In this document: piece after piece, positions 1 to 8,747 of the stretch
Layout of the letters: every line of letters begins with the position of its first letter
Position numbering within the stretch: position 1 is the first letter of the stretch
NCBI RefSeq assembly: GCF_019795295.1
Contig: NZ_JAIMCG010000001.1
Location: forward strand, 124,001-188,000
Length of the DNA: 64,000 nucleotides
Source: Cupriavidus sp. AU9028
GTDB taxonomy: Bacteria > Pseudomonadota > Gammaproteobacteria > Burkholderiales > Burkholderiaceae
Direction: 5' to 3'
Program-made: the position numbers and the translations under genes
Notes under the pieces: generated by a model
Database searches by the model: none
Told to the model about the DNA's origin: nothing
What the model saw: the letters and a program-made list of their open reading frames with translations, nothing else

Positions 1-266
1 ATTCGGCCAGCGTTTTCGGCATGGTGGAAGCCGGAATCGGCGCGGCGGTGCTGCCCTCGTTCTCGCTGCCATTGCCCGCCGGTTCGCGGCTGACCTGGCG
101 CCCGCTGGTGCCGCGGCAGGAGCGGCGTATCGTGATGGTACGGCGGCAGGACCGCTCGCTGTCTCCTGCCGCTGCCGCGGTCTGGGACCTGTTGCGCACG
201 CTCGAGGTGGGCGCGGACGGCAAGCCGGCGGCCGGTGTTCCAGCGCCGCCGTCCGCCGGGTGTTGA
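1..266 (+). CDS. LysR-family transcriptional regulator, C-terminal fragment (cut by window edge)
   Basis: The gene enters from the left edge and reads in the frame starting at base 3. The stretch around the internal Met at base 21 (SVFGMVEAGIGAAVLPSF) is the typical late part of a LysR effector-binding domain, where a G-M-V-x-A-G-x-G-x-A-x-L-P segment lines one side of the ligand pocket. The remaining ~60 residues, ending in an Ala/Pro/Gly-rich tail, match the usual end of such proteins. The DNA-binding half lies outside the window, so the target is unknown. It converges with ggt, leaving about 9 bases between the stops. Confidence 0.72.
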   Translation, partial: SASVFGMVEAGIGAAVLPSFSLPLPAGSRLTWRPLVPRQERRIVMVRRQDRSLSPAAAAVWDLLRTLEVGADGKPAAGVPAPPSAGC

Positions 267-275
267 GAGGCCCGG

Positions 276-2120
276 CTACTCCCCCATCGCCACGCCTTCG
301 CGGCGGGGATCGGCGCCGCCGAACCAGGCCGGACGCCCGTCCACGGTCACGCGCATGATGCCCTGCAGGCCGGAGGTCTGCTCCATCAACCGGATGTCGT
401 GCCCACGCGCCTTCAGGCCCTGCACCAGTGCCTCGGACACGCGGCCCTGCTCCAGCTCGGTCGGGCCATTGCGTGAGCCGACATTGGGCAGCGCGATTGC
501 CTGCTGCAGGTCGAGCTTCCAGTCCAGCGTGCCGACCAGCGCCTTGCCGACGTAGTTGATGATGGCCGAGCCGCCCGGCGAGCCCAGCGTCATTACCAGC
601 TCGCGCGTGCCGCGCTCGAATACCAGCGTCGGCGCCATCGACGAGCGGGGCCGCTTGCCCGGCTGCACGCGATTGGCGACCGGTTGCCCGTTCTCCTCGG
701 CGACGAAGGAAAAGTCGGTCAGCTGGTTGTTCAGCAGGAAGCCGCGCACCATCTGGCGCGAGCCGAACTGATGCTCGATGCTGGTGGTCATCGAAATGGC
801 GTTGCCGTAGCGGTCTACCACGGACAGGTGCGAGGTCGACGGCAGCTCGGGCGAGCGGTCGTCCGCCATCGCCAGCGTCACGCCCGCGGGCGTGCCGGGC
901 TGGGCGACGCCGATGCTGCGCTCGCCGATGGCGGCCGCCCGTTTGGCCAGGTAGGCCGGATCCACCAGGCTGCGCCAGCTGCCACCGGGCAGCGGCACGA
1001 AGTCGGTGTCGGCAACATAGCGGGCGCGGTCGGCATACGCCAGCCGGCCCACTTCGCTGAACAGGTGCGCGCCCTGCACCGAGGGCTCGAGCCGACCGTC
1101 GCGCTCGGCGGGGGTCGCCCTGGCGATGTCGGTCGCGGGCATGGCGGCCAGCATGCCGAGCATCTGCGCGATGGCGATGCCGCCGGAGGAGGGCGGCGGC
1201 ATGCCGCAGACGGTCCAGCGCCGGTAATCGGTACAAATGGGCTCGCGCACCCTGGCCTGGTATGCCGCCAGGTCGCTGGCGCGCAGGCGGCCCGGATTGG
1301 TCGGGTGCGCGCGCACTTTCGCTTCGATGTCGCGCGCGATCTGGCCGCGATAGAAGGCGTCGGCGCCGCCGGCGGCGACCTCGCGCAGCACCGCCGCGAA
1401 CTCGGGATTGCGCAACACCGTGCCGGCCGGCTTCGGTTTGCCATCCGGCAGATAGAAGTAGGCGCGCGCGGCCGGGTCGGATGCCAGGTCGGGGTCCTCG
1501 GCCAGTACCGCCGCCAGTCGCGGGCTGATCGCGAAGCCCTGCTGCGCCAGCCGGATCGCCGGCTCGAACAGCCGCGCCCAGGGCAGCCTGCCATGCTGGC
1601 GGTGCGCCAGCTCCAGCATGCGCAGCACGCCGGGCACGCCGACCGAGCGGCCGCCGACCAGCGCCTGGCGGAACGGCAAGGCCTTGCCATCCGGTCCCAG
1701 GAACAGCCGTTCGTCGGCGGCGGCCGGAGCGGTTTCCCGCCCATCGTAGGCAAGCACCTGCTTGCCGTCCGAATGCAGCAGGAAGGCGCCGCCGCCGATG
1801 CCGGACGAGTTCGGCTCGACCAGATTGAGCACCATCTGCGTGGCGATGGCCGCGTCGATGGCCGAGCCGCCCGCCTTCAGGATGTCGTAGCCGGCCTGCG
1901 TCGCCAGCGGATTGGCGGCGGCAACCATGAAGGAATGCGCGATCCAGCCTGGCTTGTCGGTCCAGCCCGAGGCGGCCTCCGGCGCTACCGGCAGCGGGCC
2001 GGCGCTGTCGCCAGGGGCGGCGCACGCGGCCAGCAGCAGGCTGGCACCGGCCAGCAGCAGCGCCAGCCTGCCTTGCAGGCGAGCGCCGGACGGTGTCGAG
2101 GAAGCGGCTGAAAGCCTCAT
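276..2120 (-). CDS. ggt: Gamma-glutamyltransferase, lipoprotein form
   Basis: Gamma-glutamyltranspeptidase cleaves glutathione and other gamma-glutamyl compounds and moves the glutamyl group to water or amino acids. The precursor self-cleaves into two subunits. The nucleophile motif T-S-H-L-S-V-V-D-x-x-G-N-A is present (Thr at about residue 429), followed by the M-T-T-S-I-E-x-x-F-G block, a P-R-S-S-M-A-P-T loop and a G-S-P-G-G oxyanion segment. About 614 residues is normal. The N-terminus is a lipoprotein signal ending L-L-A-A-C, so the enzyme is probably anchored in the envelope rather than free in the periplasm. An in-frame ATG lies 6 bases upstream, but AAGGAG sits directly against it; the ATG at 2118-2120 has a proper 6-base gap and is preferred. 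Confidence 0.93.
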   Translation of the reverse strand: MRLSAASSTPSGARLQGRLALLLAGASLLLAACAAPGDSAGPLPVAPEAASGWTDKPGWIAHSFMVAAANPLATQAGYDILKAGGSAIDAAIATQMVLNLVEPNSSGIGGGAFLLHSDGKQVLAYDGRETAPAAADERLFLGPDGKALPFRQALVGGRSVGVPGVLRMLELAHRQHGRLPWARLFEPAIRLAQQGFAISPRLAAVLAEDPDLASDPAARAYFYLPDGKPKPAGTVLRNPEFAAVLREVAAGGADAFYRGQIARDIEAKVRAHPTNPGRLRASDLAAYQARVREPICTDYRRWTVCGMPPPSSGGIAIAQMLGMLAAMPATDIARATPAERDGRLEPSVQGAHLFSEVGRLAYADRARYVADTDFVPLPGGSWRSLVDPAYLAKRAAAIGERSIGVAQPGTPAGVTLAMADDRSPELPSTSHLSVVDRYGNAISMTTSIEHQFGSRQMVRGFLLNNQLTDFSFVAEENGQPVANRVQPGKRPRSSMAPTLVFERGTRELVMTLGSPGGSAIINYVGKALVGTLDWKLDLQQAIALPNVGSRNGPTELEQGRVSEALVQGLKARGHDIRLMEQTSGLQGIMRVTVDGRPAWFGGADPRREGVAMGE

Positions 2121-2170
2121 GCGCATCTCCTTCTTGTTGTGCGGCGTTCGAGGGGGCTTGCGTCGGGACC

Positions 2171-2929
2171 TTACTTCGGCTGCATCCGGATCGCGCCATC
2201 GAGCCGGATCACCTCGCCGTTCAGCATGGTGTTCTCGATGATCGCGCGCGCCAGCTGCGCGTACTCCTCGGGCCGGCCCAGCCGCGGCGGGAACGGTACC
2301 ATGCGGCCCAGCGCGTCCTGCACTTCCTGTGGCATGCCAAGCAGCATCGGCGTCTCGAAGATGCCCGGCGCGATGGTCATGCAGCGGACGCCGTCGCGTG
2401 ACAGGTCGCGGGCGATCGCCAGCGTCATGCCGACCACGCCGCCCTTCGATGCCGCGTAGGCTGCCTGGCCGATCTGGCCGTCGAAGGCTGCCACCGAAGC
2501 GGTATTGACGATGACGCCGCGCTCGCCCGCGGCATCCGGCTGGTTCTGCACCATCGCCGCGGCGGCGAGCCGGATCATGTTGAAGGTGCCGATCAGGTTG
2601 ATGCGGATGGTCTTTTCAAAGGCGTCGAGCGGATGCGGTCCGTTCTTGCCGACCGTCTTGTTGGCGGTGGCGATGCCGGCGCAGTTGATCAGGCCCGACA
2701 GGCGCCCCAGCGCCGTCGCCGCCGCGACGGCCGCCTGGCCGTCCGCTTCGGAGGTGACATCGCAACGCACGAAGCGGCCGCCAAGCTCGCCGGCGAGCCG
2801 GTTGCCGCTTTCCTCGTTCAGGTCGGCGATCACCACCTTGCCGCCCGCTGCCGCAAGCATGCGGGCGGTGCCAGCGCCCAGGCCGGACGCGCCGCCGGTG
2901 ACGAGAAATACGTTGTGCTGGATTTCCAT
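2171..2929 (-). CDS. Short-chain dehydrogenase, 3-hydroxyacyl-CoA dehydrogenase type 2 (HSD10-like)
   Basis: This is a 252-residue classical SDR. It has TGGASGLG at 11-18, an Asp at 36 that favours NAD over NADP, Asn111, and the Ser145-Tyr158-Lys162 catalytic set. The blocks G-I-A-T-A-N-K-T and [14 protein letters not shown] are hallmarks of the HSD17B10/FadB2x subgroup, which oxidises 3-hydroxyacyl-CoA esters including branched ones. The start at 2927-2929 follows GAGGAGGAAGACACCC; a longer in-frame start at 2977 lacks this and adds a low-complexity tail. It is the last gene of a leftward series after adk, separated from it by a hairpin, so it may have its own transcript. Confidence 0.88.
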   Translation of the reverse strand: MEIQHNVFLVTGGASGLGAGTARMLAAAGGKVVIADLNEESGNRLAGELGGRFVRCDVTSEADGQAAVAAATALGRLSGLINCAGIATANKTVGKNGPHPLDAFEKTIRINLIGTFNMIRLAAAAMVQNQPDAAGERGVIVNTASVAAFDGQIGQAAYAASKGGVVGMTLAIARDLSRDGVRCMTIAPGIFETPMLLGMPQEVQDALGRMVPFPPRLGRPEEYAQLARAIIENTMLNGEVIRLDGAIRMQPK

Positions 2930-3141
2930 GGGTGTCTTCCTCCTCGGGGGCGCCGTCCCGGTGGGCGTCGCCGTCAATGGGTTGCCTCGGTCTTTGCGAC
3001 TGACGTTGACGTAAACGTAAATCGCTGCGGCTATTGTAAGGATCGGCGGGAAGGGCGCAAGGGCGCAAAGGGTAAAAAGGGGGGACGCGGACAGAACGGC
3101 GCGAACTCAGCGGATGGGCAAAGCGGAGCGCCAGAACGACG

Positions 3142-3166
3142 AAGGGCGGCCTGTCGGGCCGCCCTT
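3142..3166 (-). terminator. Hairpin downstream of adk
   Basis: Perfect 10-bp stem (AAGGGCGGCC paired with GGCCGCCCTT) around a 5-base loop, 43 bases after the adk stop. There is no long U-run on either side, so it may be a weak intrinsic terminator or an mRNA-stabilising hairpin. Confidence 0.55.
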
Positions 3167-3209
3167 CATGCAATGCCGGTTGCTGCGTCCCGCGCGGGAC
3201 GGCAGGACC

Positions 3210-3875
<666 letters not shown>

Positions 3876-4179
3876 TTACGGGTCCTCAGAGTTTTGAATT
3901 CTGTACGGAGGGGAGGAAGGAGGGTACCGCCGGAACTTGACGCGAGGCTGACTGGAACACGGGCCGCTTGATGGGCCCGGCAGCGCGCCGGCGGCTGGTC
4001 ACTGGCTTCGACCGGTGTCGGCGTCGCGGGCATGCAGTGGCATGGGCGCGCGCCGGACGGCTCTTTCTTCATCTCCCCACCGAGCTCGTGCTGTCGTTCG
4101 CGATGAAGCGGGCGACAACGGCTCTTTTATTGTTGTGCATTATGCCACGAGGGCGAAGGGCTTCGGCTCGCGACAGCAC
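3876..4179. other. Intergenic region between kdsB and adk, no gene seen
   Basis: About 304 bases separate the kdsB stop from the adk start. No frame here looks coding. The region is locally AT-richer around 4125-4145. It probably holds the adk promoter, but I could not assign convincing -35/-10 boxes. GAGGACCCGTAA just before the adk ATG serves as its ribosome site. Confidence 0.5.
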
Positions 4180-4989
4180 TCAGCCGTCGGTGCCCAGCAT
4201 GCCTTCGGCCCACAGGTGACGCACCCGTTCGAGGTCGGCCGGGGTGTCGACGCCGGGCGCGGGCGCACCGCTGGTGAGCAGCACGGCAATCCGTTCGCCA
4301 TGCCACATTGCCCGCAGCTGTTCGAGCGCCTCGACCTGCTCGATCGGCGCCGGTTCCATGGTCGGGAAGCGCAGCAGGAAGTCGGCGCGATATGCGTACA
4401 GGCCGATATGGCGCAGCACCGGCATGGCGGGCAGCCCGACCGCCGCGCCGGCGGCCGGCATGCGTGGCACGTCGGCCCACTCGTCGCGCCACCAGGGAAT
4501 CGGCGCGCGGGAGAAATACAGCGCGCGTCCGGCACGGTCCAGTACCACCTTGACCACGTTCGGATTGAAGACCTCGTCGGCGCCGGTCAGGGGATGGGCG
4601 GCGGTGGCGATCGCGCAGTCCGCGCGGTCGGCCAGGTGCTGTGCGACCTGGTCGATCAGTTCGGGCTCGATCAGCGGTTCGTCGCCCTGCACGTTCACCA
4701 CGATCTGGTCGGGGGCAAGGCCGAGTTGCGCGGCGATCTCGGCGAGGCGGTCGGTACCGGACGGATGATCGGCCCGCGTCAGCAGGGCCTCTACGCCGTG
4801 TGCGGCGCAGGCGGCGGCGACGCTGTCGGCATCGGTGGCGACGACCACCCGCGATGCCGACGAGGCGCGCGCCCGTTCGGCCACGCGCACCACCATCGGC
4901 TTGCCGGCGATCTCGGCCAGCGGCTTGTTGGGCAGGCGCGTCGACGCCAGGCGAGCGGGAATGACGACGGTGAAGGCGGGTAGTGGCAT
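4180..4989 (-). CDS. kdsB: 3-deoxy-manno-octulosonate cytidylyltransferase (CMP-KDO synthetase)
   Basis: KdsB activates KDO with CTP to CMP-KDO, the donor for the LPS inner core. The nucleotide-binding signature is at 10-24 ([15 protein letters not shown]), followed by A-T-D at 51-53, H-P-S-G-T-D-R at 75-81 and the metal/CTP block N-V-Q-G-D-E-P at 99-105. The later S-R-A-P-I-P and H-I-G-L-Y-A-Y-R segments are also family hallmarks. At 269 residues it is slightly longer than the ~250 typical. It lies downstream of lpxK and the trm112-like gene, so the operon supplies two LPS steps. Confidence 0.96.
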   Translation of the reverse strand: MPLPAFTVVIPARLASTRLPNKPLAEIAGKPMVVRVAERARASSASRVVVATDADSVAAACAAHGVEALLTRADHPSGTDRLAEIAAQLGLAPDQIVVNVQGDEPLIEPELIDQVAQHLADRADCAIATAAHPLTGADEVFNPNVVKVVLDRAGRALYFSRAPIPWWRDEWADVPRMPAAGAAVGLPAMPVLRHIGLYAYRADFLLRFPTMEPAPIEQVEALEQLRAMWHGERIAVLLTSGAPAPGVDTPADLERVRHLWAEGMLGTDG

Positions 4990-5052
4990 CGGGGGCGTTC
5001 AGTGGGGCAGAAGTTCGGGCAGGCCCTTGGTGTTCGTCGTTGCCTGCCTTGC

Positions 5053-5155
5053 GGCAGAGGGCCGGGGAGAGGGAGCGGTGGACTGGACGTCAGGGTCGGT
5101 CAATCGCCCGTTGCCCTCTCCCCCGGCCCCTCTCCCGCAAGCGGGCGAGGGGAGC
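5053..5155. repeat. Intergenic CCCTCTCCC-type palindromic repeat, copy 1
   Basis: A G-rich strand (GAGGGCCGGGGAGAGGG, 5057-5073) faces a C-rich strand with an internal hairpin (CCCCTCTCCCGC-AA-GCGGGCGAGGGG, within 5127-5153). The same sequence recurs at 10967-11022, 15696-15809 and 47953-48007, always between genes. It sits between the trm112-like and kdsB genes. Confidence 0.8.
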
Positions 5156-5170
5156 AAACCGGCAGTGGGG

Positions 5171-5359
5171 TCAGGCCGGCTCGATCGGGCGGCCGGCTAC
5201 AGTTTGCCGGGCCTCGTCGGCCAGCATCACCGGAATGCCGTCGCGGATCGGGTAGGCCAGCTTGTCGACGTGGCAGATCAGTTCCTGTGCCTGGCGGTCG
5301 TGTTGCAACTTGCCCTTGCACAGCGGGCAAACGAGGATTTCAAGCAGCCGGTTGTCCAT
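5171..5359 (-). CDS. Trm112-family small protein (YcaR-like)
   Basis: This is a 62-residue protein beginning [16 protein letters not shown] and containing [13 protein letters not shown], the Trm112/UPF0434 signature. Family members are small zinc-ribbon-like proteins; in bacteria the gene is typically placed between lpxK and kdsB, as here. Only the first C-x2-C pair is present, so strict zinc binding is uncertain. The start at 5357-5359 has AGAAGGA upstream. A longer in-frame start would add 27 Arg/Pro-rich residues and is rejected. The start overlaps the lpxK 3' end by 20 bases, indicating translational coupling. Confidence 0.9.
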   Translation of the reverse strand: MDNRLLEILVCPLCKGKLQHDRQAQELICHVDKLAYPIRDGIPVMLADEARQTVAGRPIEPA

Positions 5360-6458
5360 CTTGGCGTTCCTTCTGTTCATTGGCGGCGGCCGCTGCGGCG
5401 GCGCCGGCGGCAGCGGTCGGCGCGGCCTGGCAGCGCGCAACGACGGTGCGGCGGATTTTCTCGATCAGGCCCGGATCGATTACGGGCAGCGTGGGCACTA
5501 CCCAGATGCGCGGGTCCAGCGGTGCGGGGAGTCGTTCACATTTTACGGCATCCTTCTCGGTGATCAGGATCACCTCGGCCGCTTCCGCGGCGGCATGGCC
5601 AATGAACGGGTTGTCGGCGAAGTCGTAATGGTCGGGCAGCGGCAGCGTCTCGACGGTCAGCCCCGCCTCCCGCAGGCTGGCGAAGAAGCGCCCCGGATTG
5701 CCGATGCCGGCGGCGGCCAGCACCTTGCGCCCGGCGAAGGTGGAGAGCGGCCGCACCAGCGCAGGGTCGGCAAGCTGCCAGGCATCGTCCAGCTCCAGGC
5801 GCATGCCGAACGTGTCCGGCTGGTCGGGCGAGGGGCGGAAGAACGGATCGTTGATCAGCGTCGCGTCGCGCGGCCGGGACAACGGTTCGCGCAGCGGGCC
5901 GGCCGGCAGCAGCCAGCCATTGCCGCCCATGCGGCCGTCGAACAGCACGATCTCGAAATCGCGCTGCAGCCGGTAGTGCTGCAGGCCGTCGTCGAGCAGC
6001 AGCACGTTGATGCCGGGGTGCGAAACCAGCATTGCCTGCGCGCACAGCGCGCGGTCGGGATAGACCCAGACCGGCACGTCGGTAGAGCGGGCGATCAGCA
6101 GCGGCTCATCGCCGACTTCGTCCGCGCGCGCGCCGGGCTGCACGCGGCGGGGCCGGGTCAGCGTCGCGCCGTAGCCGCGCGACACCACGCCGGGGCGCAG
6201 GCCGACCGCGGCCAGCGCGTGCGCGAGCGCGATCACGGCCGGCGTCTTGCCGGTACCGCCGACAGTCACGTTGCCGACCACGATCACCGGCATCGGCAGA
6301 CGGGTGGAGGCGAACCAGCCACGGCGGTAGGCCAGGCGCCGCAGCGCCGCGATGGCGCCGAACAGCCACGAGAACGGCAGCATCAGCCAGGCGAACCAGC
6401 CGCGGTGCTGCCATTGGCGGGTAATGAAATCGGTCAGGGCGTGGCGGGGAGCGGGCAT
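5340..6458 (-). CDS. lpxK: Tetraacyldisaccharide 4'-kinase
   Basis: LpxK phosphorylates the 4' position of the lipid A disaccharide at the inner face of the cytoplasmic membrane. A hydrophobic N-terminal segment (about 21-40) precedes [12 protein letters not shown] at 62-73, the family's P-loop. S-R-G-Y-G and the D-E-P-L-L and L-L-D-D-G-L-Q-H blocks follow, all strongly conserved in LpxK. The C-terminus is Ala-rich and extends beyond the core fold. It lies between exbD and the trm112-like gene, the standard order in Burkholderiaceae. Confidence 0.96.
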   Translation of the reverse strand: MPAPRHALTDFITRQWQHRGWFAWLMLPFSWLFGAIAALRRLAYRRGWFASTRLPMPVIVVGNVTVGGTGKTPAVIALAHALAAVGLRPGVVSRGYGATLTRPRRVQPGARADEVGDEPLLIARSTDVPVWVYPDRALCAQAMLVSHPGINVLLLDDGLQHYRLQRDFEIVLFDGRMGGNGWLLPAGPLREPLSRPRDATLINDPFFRPSPDQPDTFGMRLELDDAWQLADPALVRPLSTFAGRKVLAAAGIGNPGRFFASLREAGLTVETLPLPDHYDFADNPFIGHAAAEAAEVILITEKDAVKCERLPAPLDPRIWVVPTLPVIDPGLIEKIRRTVVARCQAAPTAAAGAAAAAAANEQKERQDGQPAA

Positions 6459-6616
6459 GGATTCAGAACGTCGGGGCTCCGGCAGATGCCGCGAACCGGC
6501 TGCCGTGTTGCGGGAGCGCAGGGCACCAGCCCAGGGCAGGAGTGCAGCAGGTGCAGGGAGCTGCCTGCATTATGGGTGCGCCTCGCTGCATGGGGCAAGG
6601 CCGGTTCCCGGCGGCG

Positions 6617-7042
6617 TCAGCGCGGCGATCCGCCGCGCGTGGCAAAGGTGAGCCGGGACAGGCCAGCGAGCCGGGCGGCTTCCATCACATTGACGACCGA
6701 CTGATGCGAGGCCTGCGCATCGGCATGGATGACGACCGCCGGCGCTTCGCCCTGCGCCGGCGACAGCGCGCGCAAGCGGGCCGTCAGCGCGGCGACATCG
6801 GGGGCCTCGAAGGTGTCGCGCTGGATCGCCACTGTTCCCTTGGCCGACACCGATACGACGATGGGCTCGGGCTGGCGTTGCGGCTCCTGCGCGTTGGCGA
6901 ACGGCAGTGCAATGCGCAACTCGGTATGGCGCGCATAGGTGGTCGTGATCATCAGGAAGATCAGGATCACCAGCAGCACGTCGATCAGCGGGATCAGGTT
7001 GATCTCCGGCTCGTCGCGGCGCTGTCTTGGGCGGAATTGCAT
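6617..7042 (-). CDS. exbD: Biopolymer transport protein ExbD/TolR
   Basis: ExbD is the small partner of ExbB in the proton-driven motor that energises outer-membrane transport through TonB or a related protein. The 141-residue protein has a short cytoplasmic N-terminus, one membrane helix at about 15-34 containing the essential Asp21 (N-L-I-P-L-I-D-V-L-L-V-I-L-I-F), then a periplasmic domain ending in the usual S-x-L-x-F-A-T segment. It begins 13 bases after exbB. No tonB is nearby, so whether it serves TonB or another envelope task cannot be read from the context. Confidence 0.94.
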   Translation of the reverse strand: MQFRPRQRRDEPEINLIPLIDVLLVILIFLMITTTYARHTELRIALPFANAQEPQRQPEPIVVSVSAKGTVAIQRDTFEAPDVAALTARLRALSPAQGEAPAVVIHADAQASHQSVVNVMEAARLAGLSRLTFATRGGSPR

Positions 7043-7055
7043 GAGCGGGCGCGCC

Positions 7056-7691
7056 TCAGGACTGCGCGGGGTGGCCGAGGATGGCGTCGAGGAAGGCAGC
7101 CGCGCGTGCTTCCAGTTCGGTGACGTAGTCGTCCACGCGCCGACGGAAGTAGCGCCAGAAGATCAGCGCCGGGATGGCGACGATCAGGCCGAAGGCAGTG
7201 TTGTACAGCGCGACGGAAATGCCGTGCGCCAGCTGCTCGGGATTGGCGCCGGTACCGCCCTGGCTGCCGAAGATCTCGATCATGCCGATCACCGTGCCGA
7301 GCAGGCCGAGCAGCGGCGCGGCGGAGGCGATCGTGCCCAGCGCGTTCAGGTAGCGCTCGAGTTCATGGGCGACGGCGCGGCCGGTATCCTCGACCGCCTC
7401 GCGTGCCGCCGCGCGCGCGGGCGCTGCCCCGCCGCCGCTGTGGCGCATGGCCTGGCGAATCGCGGTTGCCAGCACCTTGCCCAGCGGCGAGCCGCGATGC
7501 AGGGAATCGATCGCATCGGGCGTGGCGCGCCGCTGGCGCACCGCGGCGATGGCCTCTTCATAGACGCCCGCCGGCAGCACCCGCGAGCGGCGCAGCGTCA
7601 GCAGGCGCTCGACGATCAGCGCGAGGGCAATGATGGAGGCGGCAAGCAGCGGCCAGATGGGCCAGCCGGCCGCTTCGATGATGGATAGCAC
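7056..7691 (-). CDS. exbB: Biopolymer transport protein ExbB (MotA/TolQ/ExbB proton channel)
   Basis: ExbB forms the pentameric proton channel that works with ExbD. A GTG start at 7689-7691 gives 211 residues: helix 1 at about 11-30, a cytoplasmic loop, helix 2 at about 116-138 (A-S-A-A-P-L-L-G-L-L-G-T-V-I-G-M) and helix 3 at about 157-177. This matches the family size and topology. The frame stays open another 264 codons upstream, but that part is Arg/Pro/Ser-rich, runs over the non-coding repeats and is not coding. An AAGG lies about 11 bases before the GTG. This is the first gene of the lpxK-kdsB operon. Confidence 0.92.
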   Translation of the reverse strand: MLSIIEAAGWPIWPLLAASIIALALIVERLLTLRRSRVLPAGVYEEAIAAVRQRRATPDAIDSLHRGSPLGKVLATAIRQAMRHSGGGAAPARAAAREAVEDTGRAVAHELERYLNALGTIASAAPLLGLLGTVIGMIEIFGSQGGTGANPEQLAHGISVALYNTAFGLIVAIPALIFWRYFRRRVDDYVTELEARAAAFLDAILGHPAQS

Positions 7692-7864
7692 GAGTAGGAA
7701 GACCTTGGCGCGAGTGGCGGGTGGACGGACTGACAACGGCAGCCGGCTGTCCCCGGAAAAAAGCAGGCGCCACTCTAGCGTGCCGATGCGGGACCGGCAA
7801 GCACGGGGCAGGGGCGGCGGGGAAGATCGCGCAGCGTCGGTCGGTGCGGGCGGCCACGGAGGCG

Positions 7865-7964
7865 CTTTCCACATGTGACCGGGACAGCATTGTGGAACGG
7901 TTGTGGACAGCCGTCGGACAGCGGCGCCAAGCCCTTGATCGGAAAGGACTTTGCTCCCTCTGCC
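7865..7964. repeat. Direct repeat unit A
   Basis: Begins TTTCCACA and continues with GGACAG, CTGTGGA-type words, AGCCG, CGCC and TTGATC in the same order as unit B at 8081-8180, 217 bases away. The copies are clearly related but diverged and carry no reading frame in common with a protein. Confidence 0.65.
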
Positions 7965-8080
7965 TAAAAAACGGGCAGCATGGTCGGGGCGGGCCTGTAT
8001 GCGTTCCGGCGTCGTCCCGGACCGCGTGCAGGGGGACCAGGGAGCGGGACAACCGGGGGAAAACCGCCAGCACGCCCGGT

Positions 8081-8180
8081 TTTTCCACAGGCGGCAAGGA
8101 CAGTGCTGTGGAGGGGGTGTGGAAAGCCGCCTGACAAGCGCCGCAACTCGTTGATCCATAACGCGAAATGCGTCCCTGCT
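8081..8180. repeat. Direct repeat unit B
   Basis: Second copy of the unit at 7865-7964. It starts with TTTTCCACA (8081-8089), a full match to TTWTNCACA, then GGACAG at 8098, GCTGTGGAG, GTGTGGAAAGCCG, GCCGCAA and TTGATCC, and ends TCCCTGCT where unit A has TCCCTCTGC. Confidence 0.65.
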
Positions 8181-8517
8181 CAAAATTTGTGCAAATGCGC
8201 CGGGTCGCCGGAAAGTGGGTCGGCCGGCCTGGCAATGCGCAAAAGTACACGCGGCGGGCTGTCGCGCCGTGCACAACGCTGTTGAGAAGTTGTGGACAGG
8301 TGGGGATAACATGGCGGAACGCCGCAGCACATGCCGCTTGTTGCTATCGAAACCAATCATCGTATAGAAATTTCGCATGGTGGCATCCGAAGAGACGCCG
8401 CTCGACAGATGTCGAAAGTGCACAGTGGGCGCGGATCGGAATGGCGCAGGTGAAGAAATGTGCGCTCCAAGTGGCACTTCCACGGTGCCCGGCGCTGCCG
8501 CAGTTGTCCAGAGTTCT

Positions 8518-8526
8518 TGTGGATAA
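8518..8526 (-). other. Perfect DnaA-box sequence
   Basis: TGTGGATAA on the plus strand is the exact complement of the high-affinity DnaA box TTATCCACA. TGTGAACAA four bases further (8530-8538) is a one-mismatch relative. An AT-rich stretch follows at 8575-8640. A single 9-mer can occur by chance, so the meaning rests on the cluster. Confidence 0.5.
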
Positions 8527-8706
8527 CTTTGTGAACAAGCGGGGGCCCATCCGGGGTAAGTCTTTGACGCGTAAGAGAAATTCTTACATTGCTTAAAAAG
8601 TGATGCCGGCGAAAGACATTAATAATCAACGACTTGTGTCAAGCCCCCCGAGTAGTGCGACTTCGACGACACCCCTCGTCAAAGGACTTGACAGGGCCGG
8701 TATGCT

Positions 8707-8720
8707 GTGGACATGTCCAC
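8707..8720. promoter_or_regulatory. 14-bp perfect palindrome upstream of xseA
   Basis: GTGGACATGTCCAC reads the same on both strands and ends 27 bases before the xseA ATG. The position fits an operator or a site in the 5' leader; no regulator is assigned. Confidence 0.45.
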
Positions 8721-8747
8721 CCGACGCCGCTTCACGCCCCACCAGCC

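Larger units (their letters stand above)
7692..8747. other. Non-coding ~1 kb region between exbB and xseA with repeats and DnaA-box-like sites
   Basis: No frame in this stretch looks coding. It holds two diverged direct repeats (7865-7964 and 8081-8180), many TGTGGA/TCCACA words, two sites matching the DnaA consensus TTWTNCACA, and an AT-rich stretch at about 8555-8640. It separates the leftward exbB operon from rightward xseA, so it must also contain both promoters, which I could not place with confidence. Confidence 0.75.

Noticed and set aside
7692-8483. 264-codon upstream extension of exbB
   Set aside because: It crosses the non-coding repeats, is low complexity, and ExbB homologues start at the GTG at 7691.
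7692-8747. Chromosomal replication origin
   Set aside because: DnaA boxes are few, and dnaA, dnaN, gyrB, rpmH or parAB are not adjacent. Kept only as a finding about DnaA-box-like DNA.
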